Of a DNA stretch of 64,000 nucleotides, positions 40,248 through 49,975 are shown piece after piece. Made by a program: the position numbers and the translations under genes. Location: positions 1 through 64,000 of the forward strand of contig JAWVEY010000049.1 of NCBI GenBank assembly GCA_033856515.1, read 5' to 3'. How positions within the stretch are numbered: the stretch's first letter is position 1; each line of letters begins with the position of its first letter. The notes below the pieces were generated by a model. The model did no database searches. It was not told where the DNA came from and saw only the letters and a program-made list of their open reading frames with translations. The DNA is from JALZKA01 sp033856515. Its GTDB lineage: Bacteria; Actinomycetota; Thermoleophilia; Solirubrobacterales; 70-9.

Positions 40248-41405
40248 ATGACTTCGACGACTGCCACGCCCACCGATCTCTATTCCATCCCCCAGCAGCA
40301 CCAGGACTTCCGTGATCTCGTGCGTCAGATCGCGCAGGAACAGGTCGCACCCCGCGCCGCCGAGATCGATCAGACCGATGAGTACCCGTGGGACATCCGC
40401 AAGCTCCTGGCCGAGCAGGACATCCTGGGCCTGCCGTTCGCCGAGGAGCACGGAGGCACCGGCACAGGCACGCTGATGCTCCAGATGGCCGTCGAGGAGC
40501 TGGCCAAGGCGTCCGCGGCGGTCGCGTTGATCCTGATGGTCCAGGAGCTCGGGACGCTCCCGATCCAGCTCTTCGGCTCGGACGAGATGAAGGAGCGCTT
40601 CCTTCCCGACTGCGCCACGGGCGAGAAGTCGCCGGCGTTTTGCCTGTCCGAGCCGGACGCGGGCTCAGCCGCCGCCGACATGCGCACGACGGCCAAGCAG
40701 GACGGATCGGACTGGATCATCAACGGCACCAAGAGCTGGATCACCAATGCCGGGATCGCCGACTTCTACGTCGTCTTCGCCTCAACCGACCGTGAGAACC
40801 GCCGCGCGACCGCGTTCGTCGTCGAGAAGGACGCCGAGGGGTTCTCGGTCCCCAAGTACGAGCACAAGCTCGGCATCCACGGCTCGCCCACGGGGCAGCC
40901 GGTGTTCGAGGACGTTCGCGTGCCCGAGGAGAACGTGATCGGTGAGGTCGGGCGCGGCATGGCGGTTGCGCTCGGCACGCTCGAGCGGACGCGCCTGGGC
41001 GCAGCCGCGCAGGCCGTCGGCATCGCCCAGGGCGCGATCGACTACGCCAACGATTACGCCAAGGAGCGCCAGGTGGGTGGCAAGCCGATCAACGAGCTCC
41101 AGGGAATCCAGTTCAAGCTCGCCGACATGCAGACGAAGACCGCGGCCGCGCGCGAGCTCCTCTACAAGGCGTGCGCCATGGCCGACCGCGGCGATCCGCA
41201 GCTCGGCATGTACTCGTCGATGGCAAAGCTGTTCGCCTCCGACGCGGCGATGGAGGTGACCATCGAGGCCGTCCAGGTCCTCGGCGGCTACGGCTACGTG
41301 AACGAGTACCCGGTCGAGCGCATGATGCGCGACGCCAAGATCACGCAGATCTACGAGGGTACGAACGAGATCCAGCGCGTCGTGATCGCGCGCCACATGC
41401 GCTGA
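40248..41405 (+). CDS. Acyl-CoA dehydrogenase
   Basis: 385 residues from the ATG at 40248; the frame is open further upstream but that part is out-of-frame read-through of the methyltransferase gene. FCLSEPDAGSAAADM and WITNAGIADFYVVFA contact FAD, and IYEGTNEIQRVVIARHMR near the C terminus holds the catalytic Glu and closes the protein. It catalyses alpha,beta-dehydrogenation of acyl-CoA, probably short chain, passing electrons to ETF. No partner genes adjoin it. Confidence 0.9.
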   Translation: MTSTTATPTDLYSIPQQHQDFRDLVRQIAQEQVAPRAAEIDQTDEYPWDIRKLLAEQDILGLPFAEEHGGTGTGTLMLQMAVEELAKASAAVALILMVQELGTLPIQLFGSDEMKERFLPDCATGEKSPAFCLSEPDAGSAAADMRTTAKQDGSDWIINGTKSWITNAGIADFYVVFASTDRENRRATAFVVEKDAEGFSVPKYEHKLGIHGSPTGQPVFEDVRVPEENVIGEVGRGMAVALGTLERTRLGAAAQAVGIAQGAIDYANDYAKERQVGGKPINELQGIQFKLADMQTKTAAARELLYKACAMADRGDPQLGMYSSMAKLFASDAAMEVTIEAVQVLGGYGYVNEYPVERMMRDAKITQIYEGTNEIQRVVIARHMR

Positions 41406-41551
41406 GGAGACCGTCAGGCAGCGATGTAGCCTCATCTGCGCAGGGATGGGTCATGCGTCCAGGTCCGTGAACTTATTTCGCATGGATTTCGAGCGCCGGG
41501 GTATCCGGGGCTACAGGACAGGAAGTCCACCCTCTCGGAAAGGAATTCGGA

Positions 41552-41977
41552 ATGAGCATAGAAGTGATCGTGTTGATCGCGGTCGGGATCTTGGTCGTCG
41601 TCGCGGGGCTCTACCTGGCAAGTCGCCAGAAGGCCGCTCAACGGGAAGAAGATGAGCGTCTGATCGCGTCCGAGCATCGCGAGGAGGCCGAGCGCAGCCG
41701 CCTCTCCGCGGCGAAGGAGTCAGCCGTGGCCGACGAGCAGGCAGCCGCCGCGAGAAGGCAGGCCGCCGAGGCTGAAGAGCGCGCACGCACGGCGCAGCTG
41801 GCCCAGCTCGAGGCCGACGCCCACCTCGAGCACGCGGACGAGCTCGACCCGGAGGCGGATACAGACGACAACGACTTCGAAGAGCGCCAAGAGGTGTTCG
41901 ACGGAGAGCGGGATGGCCTCTACACGGGTGAGAGGCCTCCTGTCAACGAGCCGGAGCCCGCCCGGCGCCAAGGCTGA
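41552..41977 (+). CDS. Single-pass membrane protein with charged coiled coil
   Basis: 141 residues with an AAAGGAA site upstream. One N-terminal membrane segment (VIVLIAVGILVVVAGLYLA), then ~70 residues of Ala/Glu/Arg-rich helix (AEEARRQAAE-like heptads, four stretches), and an acidic, disordered tail (DPEADTDDNDFEE). Resembles many uncharacterised actinobacterial membrane coiled-coil proteins. Function unknown. Confidence 0.7.
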   Translation: MSIEVIVLIAVGILVVVAGLYLASRQKAAQREEDERLIASEHREEAERSRLSAAKESAVADEQAAAARRQAAEAEERARTAQLAQLEADAHLEHADELDPEADTDDNDFEERQEVFDGERDGLYTGERPPVNEPEPARRQG

Positions 41978-41987
41978 CGCGGGTCTA

Positions 41988-41993
41988 GATAAT
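41988..41993 (+). promoter_or_regulatory. Putative -10 box of the S15-type hydrolase gene
   Basis: GATAAT (within TAGATAAT) ends six bases before GTG 42000, implying a leaderless start. No good -35 is visible. Confidence 0.45.
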
Positions 41994-41999
41994 GGCTGT

Positions 42000-43817
42000 G
42001 TGAAGAGGCACGGCCAACTCCTTGGCGCCCTAGCGGCCTTTGCCGCGGCAGTCGTGTCCCCTCCGAGCATGGCCGCCGCGGCCGAGCCGCTGGGGTTCGA
42101 CTGCGCGCCCCGTGACGAGCTGCGCGAATGCTCGGGCCTGGTCGACAGCTGGGACGGCATCCCACTCGACGCGACCGTCGTCCTGCCGCCCGGTCGCGCA
42201 AAGGACCTGCCTCTCGTCACGCTCGTCCACGGCTTCGGCAACTCCAAGTACGAGTACCTCGATCCCGCGTCCGAGGCCTACACGGGCAACGCGTACACCT
42301 GGGCGCGGCGCGGCTATGCCGTCCTGGCCCACACCGCGCGAGGCCTCTGGGGCTCCTGCGGGACGCCCGAAGCGCGCCTTGCGAGCGCGGTGGCCTGCAT
42401 TGGTGGCTACCTACATCTGGCAGACGTCCGCTACGAGGTGCGCGACACGCAGGAGCTGATCGCTCAGCTCGTCGACGAGGGCGTCGCGGACCCGGAGCGG
42501 ATTGGTGTGACTGGCGACTCCTACGGCGGCGGCCAGTCGCTGATGATGGCCGCGCTCCGCAACCGCATCATGCTTCCGGACGGGAGCTATGCACCGTGGC
42601 GCACCCCGGAGGGGACGCCAATCAGCCTGGCCGGCGCGGCGCCGGTGATCCCCTGGACCGACCTCGTCACCGCCGCAGCCCCGAACGGCAGCGTCTCATC
42701 GACTCGTCCGACTTCTCGAAAGCGCGCGACGACACCGGTCGGTGTCGAGAAGGCGTCGGTCGTCAACGCGATCTTTCTCGCAGCCGAGTTCGCGATTGGC
42801 CCCGGTCAGCCGATCGGCGAGCCGTTTGTGCCCGGGCGGCCGATGGGCTTCCTCGCTCCTGCGGGAACCGATCCCGAAGCCGATGTCGCGGCGTGGGTGA
42901 CCCGGACCGATCTTGGGGAGCCCTACGACGACGAATCCGCCCGCTCGATCGTCGACCTGCTCGCCGACTACCACTCCGCGTACTACCTCCGCGCGGACAG
43001 GCCGCCTCCGCCGCTGTTCCTAGCGGCGGGAATGACGGACGACCTCTTCCCGGCCGACGAGACGCTGCGCTTCGCCAACCGCACCCGCCGCAAGTTCCCC
43101 GGTTTGCCGCTGAGCGTGATGCTCGGCGACTTCGGCCACCAGCGGGCTTCGAACAAGCCGGCCGAGCGTGAGCGTCTGGTCGACGAGATCGACAGGTGGT
43201 TCGCGCGCTACGTGCGCGGCGACAGCCCGACCGCGGCCCAAGGCGTCACCGCCACAACCCAGCGGTGCCCGCGCGACGGCAAGGTGGGCCGGACCTTCAC
43301 CGCGCGGACGTTCGCCGCGCTGGCGCGCGACAAGCGCGTGCGGCGATTCGATGAGGCGGCGACCGTGACGTCCGTGGGTGGCGATCCCGCCGTGGCGGCG
43401 GCCATCGACCCAGCGGCGGGCATGGGCGACGGCTGCGTGACGACTACTCGCTCGGAGGCCCCCGGCACTGCCCGCTACGAGCTGAAGGCAGCCGGCCGCA
43501 AGGCATTCACGCTCATCGGCGCTCCGCGACTTCGCGCTCGCCTGGGTCTTGGCGGAGCGGCTCCGGGCACGCCGCAGCTCGTCGCGCGCCTCTGGGACGT
43601 CGCCCCTGGCGGGACGCAGCAGCTAGTGGCCCGCGCGCTCTACCGCCCGGCCGAGGGGCGCAACCGCTGGGAGCTGCATCCGAACGGCTGGCGCTTCAGG
43701 CGCGACCACGCGGCCGAGCTGGAGCTGCTCGGAACGGACGCGCCATACGCGCGCCCGTCGAACGGCACCTTCTCGATCGACATCCAGCGCCTTCGGGTCA
43801 CGCTGCCGACCCGCTGA
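42000..43817 (+). CDS. Secreted alpha/beta hydrolase (S15/X-Pro dipeptidyl-peptidase-like)
   Basis: 605 residues from GTG 42000. Signal peptide ~1-29 (LLGALAAFAAAVVSPPSMA, then AAA). The catalytic Ser is in GVTGDSYGGGQS, an Asp in AAGMTDDLFPADE and a His in GDFGHQRA. The C-terminal ~170 residues look like the jelly-roll (XPD_C-like) domain of CocE/NonD proteins. Likely an extracellular esterase or peptidase; substrate unknown. It faces the glutamine synthetase gene tail to tail, three bases apart. Confidence 0.83.
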   Translation: MKRHGQLLGALAAFAAAVVSPPSMAAAAEPLGFDCAPRDELRECSGLVDSWDGIPLDATVVLPPGRAKDLPLVTLVHGFGNSKYEYLDPASEAYTGNAYTWARRGYAVLAHTARGLWGSCGTPEARLASAVACIGGYLHLADVRYEVRDTQELIAQLVDEGVADPERIGVTGDSYGGGQSLMMAALRNRIMLPDGSYAPWRTPEGTPISLAGAAPVIPWTDLVTAAAPNGSVSSTRPTSRKRATTPVGVEKASVVNAIFLAAEFAIGPGQPIGEPFVPGRPMGFLAPAGTDPEADVAAWVTRTDLGEPYDDESARSIVDLLADYHSAYYLRADRPPPPLFLAAGMTDDLFPADETLRFANRTRRKFPGLPLSVMLGDFGHQRASNKPAERERLVDEIDRWFARYVRGDSPTAAQGVTATTQRCPRDGKVGRTFTARTFAALARDKRVRRFDEAATVTSVGGDPAVAAAIDPAAGMGDGCVTTTRSEAPGTARYELKAAGRKAFTLIGAPRLRARLGLGGAAPGTPQLVARLWDVAPGGTQQLVARALYRPAEGRNRWELHPNGWRFRRDHAAELELLGTDAPYARPSNGTFSIDIQRLRVTLPTR

Positions 43818-43820
43818 CGT

Positions 43821-45968
43821 CTACTTGATGAACAGGATCTCCGAGTACTTCGGCAGCGGCCAGAGGTCGTCGGCCACGACGCCTTCCAGCGCGTCCGCCG
43901 CCTCGCGCACCTTCGCCATCGCGGCGAGCTGGTGGTCGCGGGCGTACTCGGCGAGCTCCAGGCCCTCGACCCCGTCGGGGTAGGCGTTGGCCTTGCTCAG
44001 GCCGTCGAGCGCACCAACGAGCGTGTCGAGTAGCTCACGTACTACGGCCCCGAGCGACGAGACGCTCGCCGCATCGGTCAGCGCCAGGTGGCGAAGCGCG
44101 GCGGGCACCAGCATCGTGCGAGCGATGGACTCGGTCGTCTCGGCCTCGATGTTGGCGTTCGTCACGTACTGCTCGAGCCACACCTCGTAGCGCGAGTGGA
44201 GCTCGCGCTCGGAGAGGACGCTGTACTTCTCGAACGCTTCGATGGTCGGCGCCGAGACCACCTCGGGCAGCGCGTCGGGAGTGGTTTGCAGGTTCTTGAG
44301 CCCGCGGCTCTCCGCCTCCGCATGCCACTCCTCGGTGTAGTTGTCGCCACCGAAGATGATCTGCTTGTTCGCGGTGTAGGAGGAACCCACCACCTCGGCG
44401 ACCGCAGCAGGGACGTCGCCGCCGCCGTTCAGCTTCGCCTCGAGCTGATCGGCCAACTCGTCGACCGCCTCGGCGACGATCGTGTTCAGCACCGTGTTGG
44501 GGAAGCCGAGCGAAGCGCTTGACCCGACCGCGCGGAACTCGAACTTGTTGCCCGTGAATGCGAACGGCGAGGTCCGGTTGCGGTCGCCGCCGTGCATCGG
44601 CAGGTGTGGAAGCGCCGTCGACCCCAACTCGAGCACGGCCGCCTCGGTGTTCCCGTCGCCTGAACCTGACGCGATCGACTCGAACGCCTTCTCCAGCTCG
44701 GCGCCGAGGAAGATCGAAATGATCGCCGGAGGCGCCTCGTTGGCGCCAAGGCGGTGGTCCTGGCCGATGCTCGCGACCGAGGCGCGAAGCAGGCCCTGGT
44801 GCTTGTTCACGGCCTGGATCACGGCCGCGCAGAAGAACAGGACGTTGGTGTTCTCCGCGGGCGTGTCGCCGGGCTCCATCAGGTTGTGGCCGTCGTTCGT
44901 GCTCATCGACCAGTTGTTGTGCTTGCCCGACCCATTCACGCCGGCAAACGGCTTCTCGTGGAGCAGGCAGACCAGGCCGTAGCGACGCGCCACGTTCTGG
45001 AGCACCTGCATCAGGAGCTGTTGATGGTCCGAGCCGACGTTCGAGTTCTCGAAGATCGGCGCGATCTCGTACTGATTCGGCGCGACCTCGTTGTGGCGGG
45101 TCTTGACAGGGATGCCCAGCTTCGCCATCTCCGTCTCGGCGTCGAGCATGCAGGCGAGGATCCGCTCTGGGATCGCCCCGAAGTAGTGGTCGTCGAGCTC
45201 GTGCCCCTTCGGCGGCTTCGCGCCGAAGAGCGTCCGTCCGGTCGTGACCAGGTCGGGGCGCTCGAAGTAGTACTGCTCGTCGATCAGGAAGTACTCCTGC
45301 TCCGGCCCGACCGTCGTGAAGACGCGCTGGGACTCCTCGTCGCCGAGGAGGCGCAGCGCTCGGATCGCCGAGCGCGAGAGCGCGTCCATCGAGCGAAGCA
45401 GCGGGATCTTTGCGTCGAGCGCCTCGCCCGTCCACGAAGCGAACGCGGTCGGGATGCAGAACAGCGCCCCGTTCGGGTTCTCGAGGATGAAGGCGGGGCT
45501 GGTGGGGTCCCAGGCGGTGTAGCCACGCGCCTCAAAGGTGGCGCGCACGCCGCCCGTCGGGAACGACGACGCGTCGGGCTCGCCCTGGATCAGCTCGGAG
45601 CCCTTGAACTTCGCGATCGACGTGCCGTCGCCGACGGGATCGAAGAACGAGTCGTGCTTCTCGGCCGTCAGCCCGGTCAGCGGCTGGAAGACATGCGTGA
45701 AGTGCGTCGCGCCCTTCTCGAGCGCCCACTCCTTCATCGCCTCGGCGACCTCGTCGGCAAGCGACGGATCAAGCGCCTCGCCCTTGTCCAGGACGCCCTG
45801 GAGCTTGTTGAACGTGTCCTTTGACAGGCGCTCCTTCTGCACCGCGGCAGAGAACACGTTCTCGCCGAACGGGTAAGCGTCCGACTTGGTCAGATCGAGG
45901 GAGCCCAAGGCCTCTCCATTGGGGCTCCACTGGGCGGCGGTGACGTTGTGCTGACGAATCCGGGGCAT
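43821..45968 (-). CDS. glnN: Glutamine synthetase, type III
   Basis: 715 residues, the typical length of GSIII and much longer than GSI. The N-terminal region includes KGATHFTHVFQPLTG and AEKHDSFFDP. Catalytic segments are VGPEQEYFLID, GVNGSGKHNNWSMSTNDG and FTGNKFEFRAVGSSASLGFP. It makes glutamine from glutamate, ammonia and ATP. An AGGAGG site lies 13 bases before the ATG. The PuuA-like ligase at 52673 is a distant relative with a different job. Confidence 0.95.
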   Translation of the reverse strand: MPRIRQHNVTAAQWSPNGEALGSLDLTKSDAYPFGENVFSAAVQKERLSKDTFNKLQGVLDKGEALDPSLADEVAEAMKEWALEKGATHFTHVFQPLTGLTAEKHDSFFDPVGDGTSIAKFKGSELIQGEPDASSFPTGGVRATFEARGYTAWDPTSPAFILENPNGALFCIPTAFASWTGEALDAKIPLLRSMDALSRSAIRALRLLGDEESQRVFTTVGPEQEYFLIDEQYYFERPDLVTTGRTLFGAKPPKGHELDDHYFGAIPERILACMLDAETEMAKLGIPVKTRHNEVAPNQYEIAPIFENSNVGSDHQQLLMQVLQNVARRYGLVCLLHEKPFAGVNGSGKHNNWSMSTNDGHNLMEPGDTPAENTNVLFFCAAVIQAVNKHQGLLRASVASIGQDHRLGANEAPPAIISIFLGAELEKAFESIASGSGDGNTEAAVLELGSTALPHLPMHGGDRNRTSPFAFTGNKFEFRAVGSSASLGFPNTVLNTIVAEAVDELADQLEAKLNGGGDVPAAVAEVVGSSYTANKQIIFGGDNYTEEWHAEAESRGLKNLQTTPDALPEVVSAPTIEAFEKYSVLSERELHSRYEVWLEQYVTNANIEAETTESIARTMLVPAALRHLALTDAASVSSLGAVVRELLDTLVGALDGLSKANAYPDGVEGLELAEYARDHQLAAMAKVREAADALEGVVADDLWPLPKYSEILFIK

Positions 45969-46069
45969 GCTGATTTCAAGTCCTCCTGAAGTGAATTACG
46001 AGAGAGAGAGTGGCCCCTCAGCCTATTGCGTCAAAGGGGACACGAGTTATCCAGATGTCGAAAGATCTT

Positions 46070-46088
46070 CAGGGGCAGTTCGCCCCTG
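46070..46088. terminator. Hairpin between the GSIII gene and the secreted-protein gene
   Basis: CAGGGGC-AGTTC-GCCCCTG, a perfect seven-base stem, 16 bases past the stop of the minus-strand gene at 46105. No T-run follows. It may be a terminator or part of the glnN leader. Confidence 0.35.
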
Positions 46089-46104
46089 TGTAATGGCCTT
46101 GAAC

Positions 46105-46725
46105 TCAGGGTTGGGCGATGCCCTGGACCGTGTAGTTGCAGAGGTCCGGGGTCGTGGGAGTCCCCCTGCGCAGCGTCACCACGATGGTCGCCTTCGGCGT
46201 CTCGAATTCCGGCGCGGATTGCGCGCGGTGGATGCGATACGTCAAAAGGTCGGCGGTCGCGTCGGCACCGCCCGTGCCGAGGCCATTTGTCTGCTCACCG
46301 TTGCCAATCTCCTGGTAGAGCGCGTCCGAGTTGCCGGCGTCCTGGATGACGGCGAGGTCGCCGCCCGTGAACTCGCTCACGAACTTCGAGGTCGTGGCCG
46401 CATTTTCGCATGTCACCTCGAAATGGCCCACACCTGGAATCTCGCCAATCGTCAACGGCCCACCTTGATTGGCGCCGGCGCTGTCCTGGTCGGAGATGAG
46501 GATCGCCCCGTCCAGAGAGGCGGCGTCGAGTCCTTCGAGCGCAGCTGGATCGATGTCGCCACTCTTGACCTGCGCGTCCTTGATGTGCCTGGACTTGACC
46601 GCGTCGTCCTTGATGTCGTTCGAGCCGATCGTTGCCGCGGCGTAGGCGGTGCCCCCCAGGGCGATGAAAATCGCGATCAGTCCGTATGCGTTACGCCTGA
46701 GATGGGCTGCTAGTCCGCCAAACAA
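46105..46725 (-). CDS. Secreted protein with the Thermoleophilia TAYAA/IKD leader signature
   Basis: 206 residues from TTG 46725 (GAAGGAA upstream). The N terminus AYGLIAIFIALGGTAYAA followed by IGSNDIKDDAVKSRHIKDAQ, then VKSGDI, is a pattern seen repeatedly in secreted proteins of Solirubrobacterales and relatives. The remainder is a small beta-rich domain with two Cys (VTCENAATT, DLCNYTV), perhaps disulphide-linked. Function unknown. Useful mainly as a taxonomic marker. Confidence 0.75.
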   Translation of the reverse strand: MFGGLAAHLRRNAYGLIAIFIALGGTAYAAATIGSNDIKDDAVKSRHIKDAQVKSGDIDPAALEGLDAASLDGAILISDQDSAGANQGGPLTIGEIPGVGHFEVTCENAATTSKFVSEFTGGDLAVIQDAGNSDALYQEIGNGEQTNGLGTGGADATADLLTYRIHRAQSAPEFETPKATIVVTLRRGTPTTPDLCNYTVQGIAQP

Positions 46726-46781
46726 GGTTCCTTCACCCTTTATCGCTTGTTACACGGGAGGGTAGACCAGGCAGTACGGTG

Positions 46782-47507
46782 ATGCAAATGGAGCGCGACG
46801 CCGCTCTCGAAGCGGTCTTCCAGCCGGTCCGCCCGCCGACCACGTTCGAGGAAACGGTCGAACGGCTCGGTACTGCGATCCGGCTCGGCCTCCTTGCGCC
46901 CGGCGCCAAGCTGCCCCCCGAGCGCGAGCTCGCCACAGAGCTTCGGATCTCCCGCTCGACCCTGCGAGAGGCGCTGACGACGCTCACGCAGTCAGGTCTC
47001 CTGATCGCCCAGCGCGGGCGGGGCGGAGGCACGTTCGTGGTGGAGGAGCCGCCGCTCTCGGCTGATGAGCCCGAGCCCCTCGGCGATGCGGCGTGGTCGG
47101 TCCTCGAGCACCGGATCGCGATCGAGACGGGCGCGACGCTCCTCGCCAGCGAGCGCGCGGAGGCTGCCGACCTCGACCGCCTCGACGAACTGGTGGACCG
47201 GATGTCGGAGGTGGGCGACTTCGAGGAGTACAGGCGCGCTGACATCCGCTTCCATATCGCGCTCGCCGAGGGTGCTCGCTCGCCCCGGCTCGTAGCCGAG
47301 ATGACCGAGGTCCAAGGTGCGATGAGCGCCCTGATTGCCCTGATCGCCCACCCCGACCAGGTCCTCACGCATTCGAACGAGCAGCACCGCTCTCTGGTTC
47401 AGCTCCTCCGCCGCGGCGACGCCACCCGGGCCGTCGGCCTAATGCGCGAGCACATCGAGGGCACCGAGCACATCCTGGGCGGGCTTCTGCCGCGCGCCGC
47501 TGCCTAG
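46782..47507 (+). CDS. FadR-subfamily GntR transcription regulator
   Basis: 241 residues from ATG 46782; GTG 46779 and ATG 46788 are alternatives, and TACGGT seven bases before 46788 could be a -10. Winged helix with GAKLPPERELATELRISRST and LREALTTL, then GLLIAQRGRGGGTFV. The C-terminal FCD domain has ADIRFHIALAEGA (metal-binding Asp/His) and HSNEQHRSLVQLLRRGD. It would sense a small acid and repress nearby genes. Its stop overlaps the stop of the flavoprotein gene; the amine operon across it is the likely target. Confidence 0.88.
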   Translation: MQMERDAALEAVFQPVRPPTTFEETVERLGTAIRLGLLAPGAKLPPERELATELRISRSTLREALTTLTQSGLLIAQRGRGGGTFVVEEPPLSADEPEPLGDAAWSVLEHRIAIETGATLLASERAEAADLDRLDELVDRMSEVGDFEEYRRADIRFHIALAEGARSPRLVAEMTEVQGAMSALIALIAHPDQVLTHSNEQHRSLVQLLRRGDATRAVGLMREHIEGTEHILGGLLPRAAA

Positions 47508-49975
47508 ACCTTGATCCGCTCACCCTTCGGGTCAAAGAGGGGCTCCGTGGCGGTTTCGCCGGCGATCCACTGGCCGAAGATTTCGACCTCGACCGCGGTG
47601 CCGGCCTCAGCGCGGTCCGGCGGGACGTACGCGTAGGCGATCGAGCGCTCCAGCGTGTAGCCATAGCCGCCCGTGGTCACGCGGCCACAGATCTCGCCCT
47701 CGATCCGGACCGGCTCGTTGCCCAGCACGACCGAGCGAGGGTCCTCGAGGAGAATCGCCACCAAGCGCTTTTCGGGTCCGCGCTCCTTCGCTTCGAGAAG
47801 CGCTTCGCGCCCCTTGAAGCCACCCTCCTTGTCGAGCTTCACGCAGAAGCCGACGCTTCCCTCATAAGGCGTCTCGTCCGGGGTGATGTCGGCGCCCCAG
47901 ACGCGGTAACCCTTCTCGATCCGCATCGAGTCGATTGCCCGGTATCCGCCGGCGACGATCCCGTGGGGCTCGCCCGCCGACCACAAGGCCCGCCAAAGGC
48001 CGAGCCCGTACTCGGTCGGGCAGTAGAGCTCCCAGCCGAGCTCGCCGACATAGGTCACGCGCAGCGCCCGCACCGGAACATGGCCCACCGTCAGGTCCTG
48101 GAGGGTCATGTAGGGGAACGCCTCGTTTCCGAGGTCCTGCGGCACCAGCGGCTGGAGGATGTCGCGGGCCTGCGGGCCCCAGATGCCGAAGCAGGCGTAC
48201 GCCGAGGTCACGTCGTGGACCTGAACTGAGCCGTCGGCCGGAAGGTGGCGCGTGATCCAGCTGCGGTCGTGTCGTCCGAACGCCGTCCCGGTGACGATCG
48301 AGAACCAGTTTTCTGAGAGGCGCGCGACGGTGAAGTCGCATTCGATGCCGCCGCGGCTGTTCAGCATCTGCGTGTAGGTGATCTGCCCGACACCGCGCGC
48401 CACGCGGTTGTCGCATAGGCCTTCGACGAACTCGGCGGCGCCAGGGCCCGAGATCTCCATCTTCGCGAACGATGACTCGTCGAACAGCGCCGCCGCCTCG
48501 CGCGTCGCGAGGTGCTCGGCGCCGATCGCGGGCGACCAGTGCATTCCGGCCCAGCCGCGCGGGCGAAGCGACTCATCCCCCCGCTCGGCGTTCGACTCGT
48601 ACCAGTTGACCCGCTCCCATCCGGACTTCTCGCCAAAGGCCGCGCCGTGCTCAGCGTGCCACCCGTTTGCCGTCGACACCCGCAACGGTCGTCCCGCCTC
48701 CCGCTCGTGGTTGGGGTAGCGGATGTCGTAATAGGTCTCGTACGTTTCGCGGATCCGCGCGTGCGTGTACGCCGGGGATCGGTAGTGGGCGCCGAATCTG
48801 CGCACGTCCATGCTCCATAGGTCGAGCGAAGGCTCGCCCTCGGAGATCCACTCTGCCATAACCATTCCGATGCCGCCAGCTCCGGCCAGGCCGTGGGCGC
48901 AGAAACCGGCGGCGACGAAAAAGCCGGCGACCTCCGTCTCACCCAGGCAGAACTCGTTGTCGGGTGTGAAGGCTTCGGGGCCGTTGATCAGCTTCGTGAT
49001 CTTCGCGTCCTTCATCGCAGGCACGCGGATCTTCGAGTTCTCGGCGATCTCTGAGAAGCGGTCCGGCTCGTCCTCGAGCAGGCGCCCGTTGAAGTCGGGT
49101 GGGATCGCGTCGAAGCTGCCAGTTCCGTCGGGAAGGAAGGCGGGCTTCGAGTCGTGCTCGTAGCCGCCCATGACGAGACCCTCACCATCCTCTCGGTAGT
49201 AGACGAGCAGGTCCGGGTCGCGAAGCGTGGGGAGGCGGTCGCCACTCGATCGCTCGCGAACCGGCTGCGTCACCACGTACTGATGGGACATCGGGATCAC
49301 GGGCACGCGGACGCCCGCCATCCGCCCGATCTCCGCGGCGTACATGCCGCTCGCGTTCACCACGACCTCGCATTCGATGCGGCCGCGATCCGTTTCGACC
49401 GCCTTGACGCGATCGTCCGAGACCTCGATGCCGGTCACGCGTGTGGACGTGAAGATCCTGACGCCGCCCCGCCGCGCCCCGTCGGCTAACGCATAGGTGA
49501 GCTGTGACGGATCCAGGTAGCCGTCGGTCGGAAGCCATGCGGCGCCGAGGACGCCTTCCGTCGACATCAGCGGGAACTTCTCCTTCGCCTCGTCTGCCGA
49601 GATCAGCTCGAGCGGCAGGCCGAACGTCTTGGCCCAGCCGGCCTGGCGCCGAAGCTCCTCCATGCGCTCTTCGGACGACGCGAGCTTGATGCCTCCGCAC
49701 TCGACCCAGCCGGGATCGAACTCCGACTCGTCGCCGATCCGCCGGTAGAGCTCGACCGAATGCATCATCATCTTCGTCAGGGAGACCGAGCCGCGGGTCT
49801 GGCCGACGAGGCCCGCCGAGTGGAATGTCGAGCCCGACGTGAGCTGCGAGCGCTCGACTAGCACCACGTCCTCGTAACCAAGCTCGGCGAGGTGGTAGGC
49901 GATCGAGACGCCGCCGATGCCGCCGCCGATGATTACGCAGCGCGCGCGGTCGGGTGGGTCGCGATCAATTGCCAC
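47504..49975 (-). CDS. FAD-dependent dimethylglycine/sarcosine dehydrogenase-like protein (DAO + GcvT domains)
   Basis: 823 residues from GTG 49975, overlapping the kinase gene by 11 bases; the frame upstream of this is read-through. Residues ~8-380 are a DAO-type FAD domain (CVIIGGGIGGVSIAYHLAELG; GSTFHSAGLVGQTRG). The C-terminal ~430 residues are the folate-binding GcvT-like domain with its barrel tail (DITPDETPYEGSVGFCVKLD). It would oxidatively demethylate a methylated amine and pass formaldehyde to tetrahydrofolate. The substrate (dimethylglycine, sarcosine or another N-methyl compound) is not fixed. Confidence 0.85.
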   Translation of the reverse strand: MAIDRDPPDRARCVIIGGGIGGVSIAYHLAELGYEDVVLVERSQLTSGSTFHSAGLVGQTRGSVSLTKMMMHSVELYRRIGDESEFDPGWVECGGIKLASSEERMEELRRQAGWAKTFGLPLELISADEAKEKFPLMSTEGVLGAAWLPTDGYLDPSQLTYALADGARRGGVRIFTSTRVTGIEVSDDRVKAVETDRGRIECEVVVNASGMYAAEIGRMAGVRVPVIPMSHQYVVTQPVRERSSGDRLPTLRDPDLLVYYREDGEGLVMGGYEHDSKPAFLPDGTGSFDAIPPDFNGRLLEDEPDRFSEIAENSKIRVPAMKDAKITKLINGPEAFTPDNEFCLGETEVAGFFVAAGFCAHGLAGAGGIGMVMAEWISEGEPSLDLWSMDVRRFGAHYRSPAYTHARIRETYETYYDIRYPNHEREAGRPLRVSTANGWHAEHGAAFGEKSGWERVNWYESNAERGDESLRPRGWAGMHWSPAIGAEHLATREAAALFDESSFAKMEISGPGAAEFVEGLCDNRVARGVGQITYTQMLNSRGGIECDFTVARLSENWFSIVTGTAFGRHDRSWITRHLPADGSVQVHDVTSAYACFGIWGPQARDILQPLVPQDLGNEAFPYMTLQDLTVGHVPVRALRVTYVGELGWELYCPTEYGLGLWRALWSAGEPHGIVAGGYRAIDSMRIEKGYRVWGADITPDETPYEGSVGFCVKLDKEGGFKGREALLEAKERGPEKRLVAILLEDPRSVVLGNEPVRIEGEICGRVTTGGYGYTLERSIAYAYVPPDRAEAGTAVEVEIFGQWIAGETATEPLFDPKGERIKV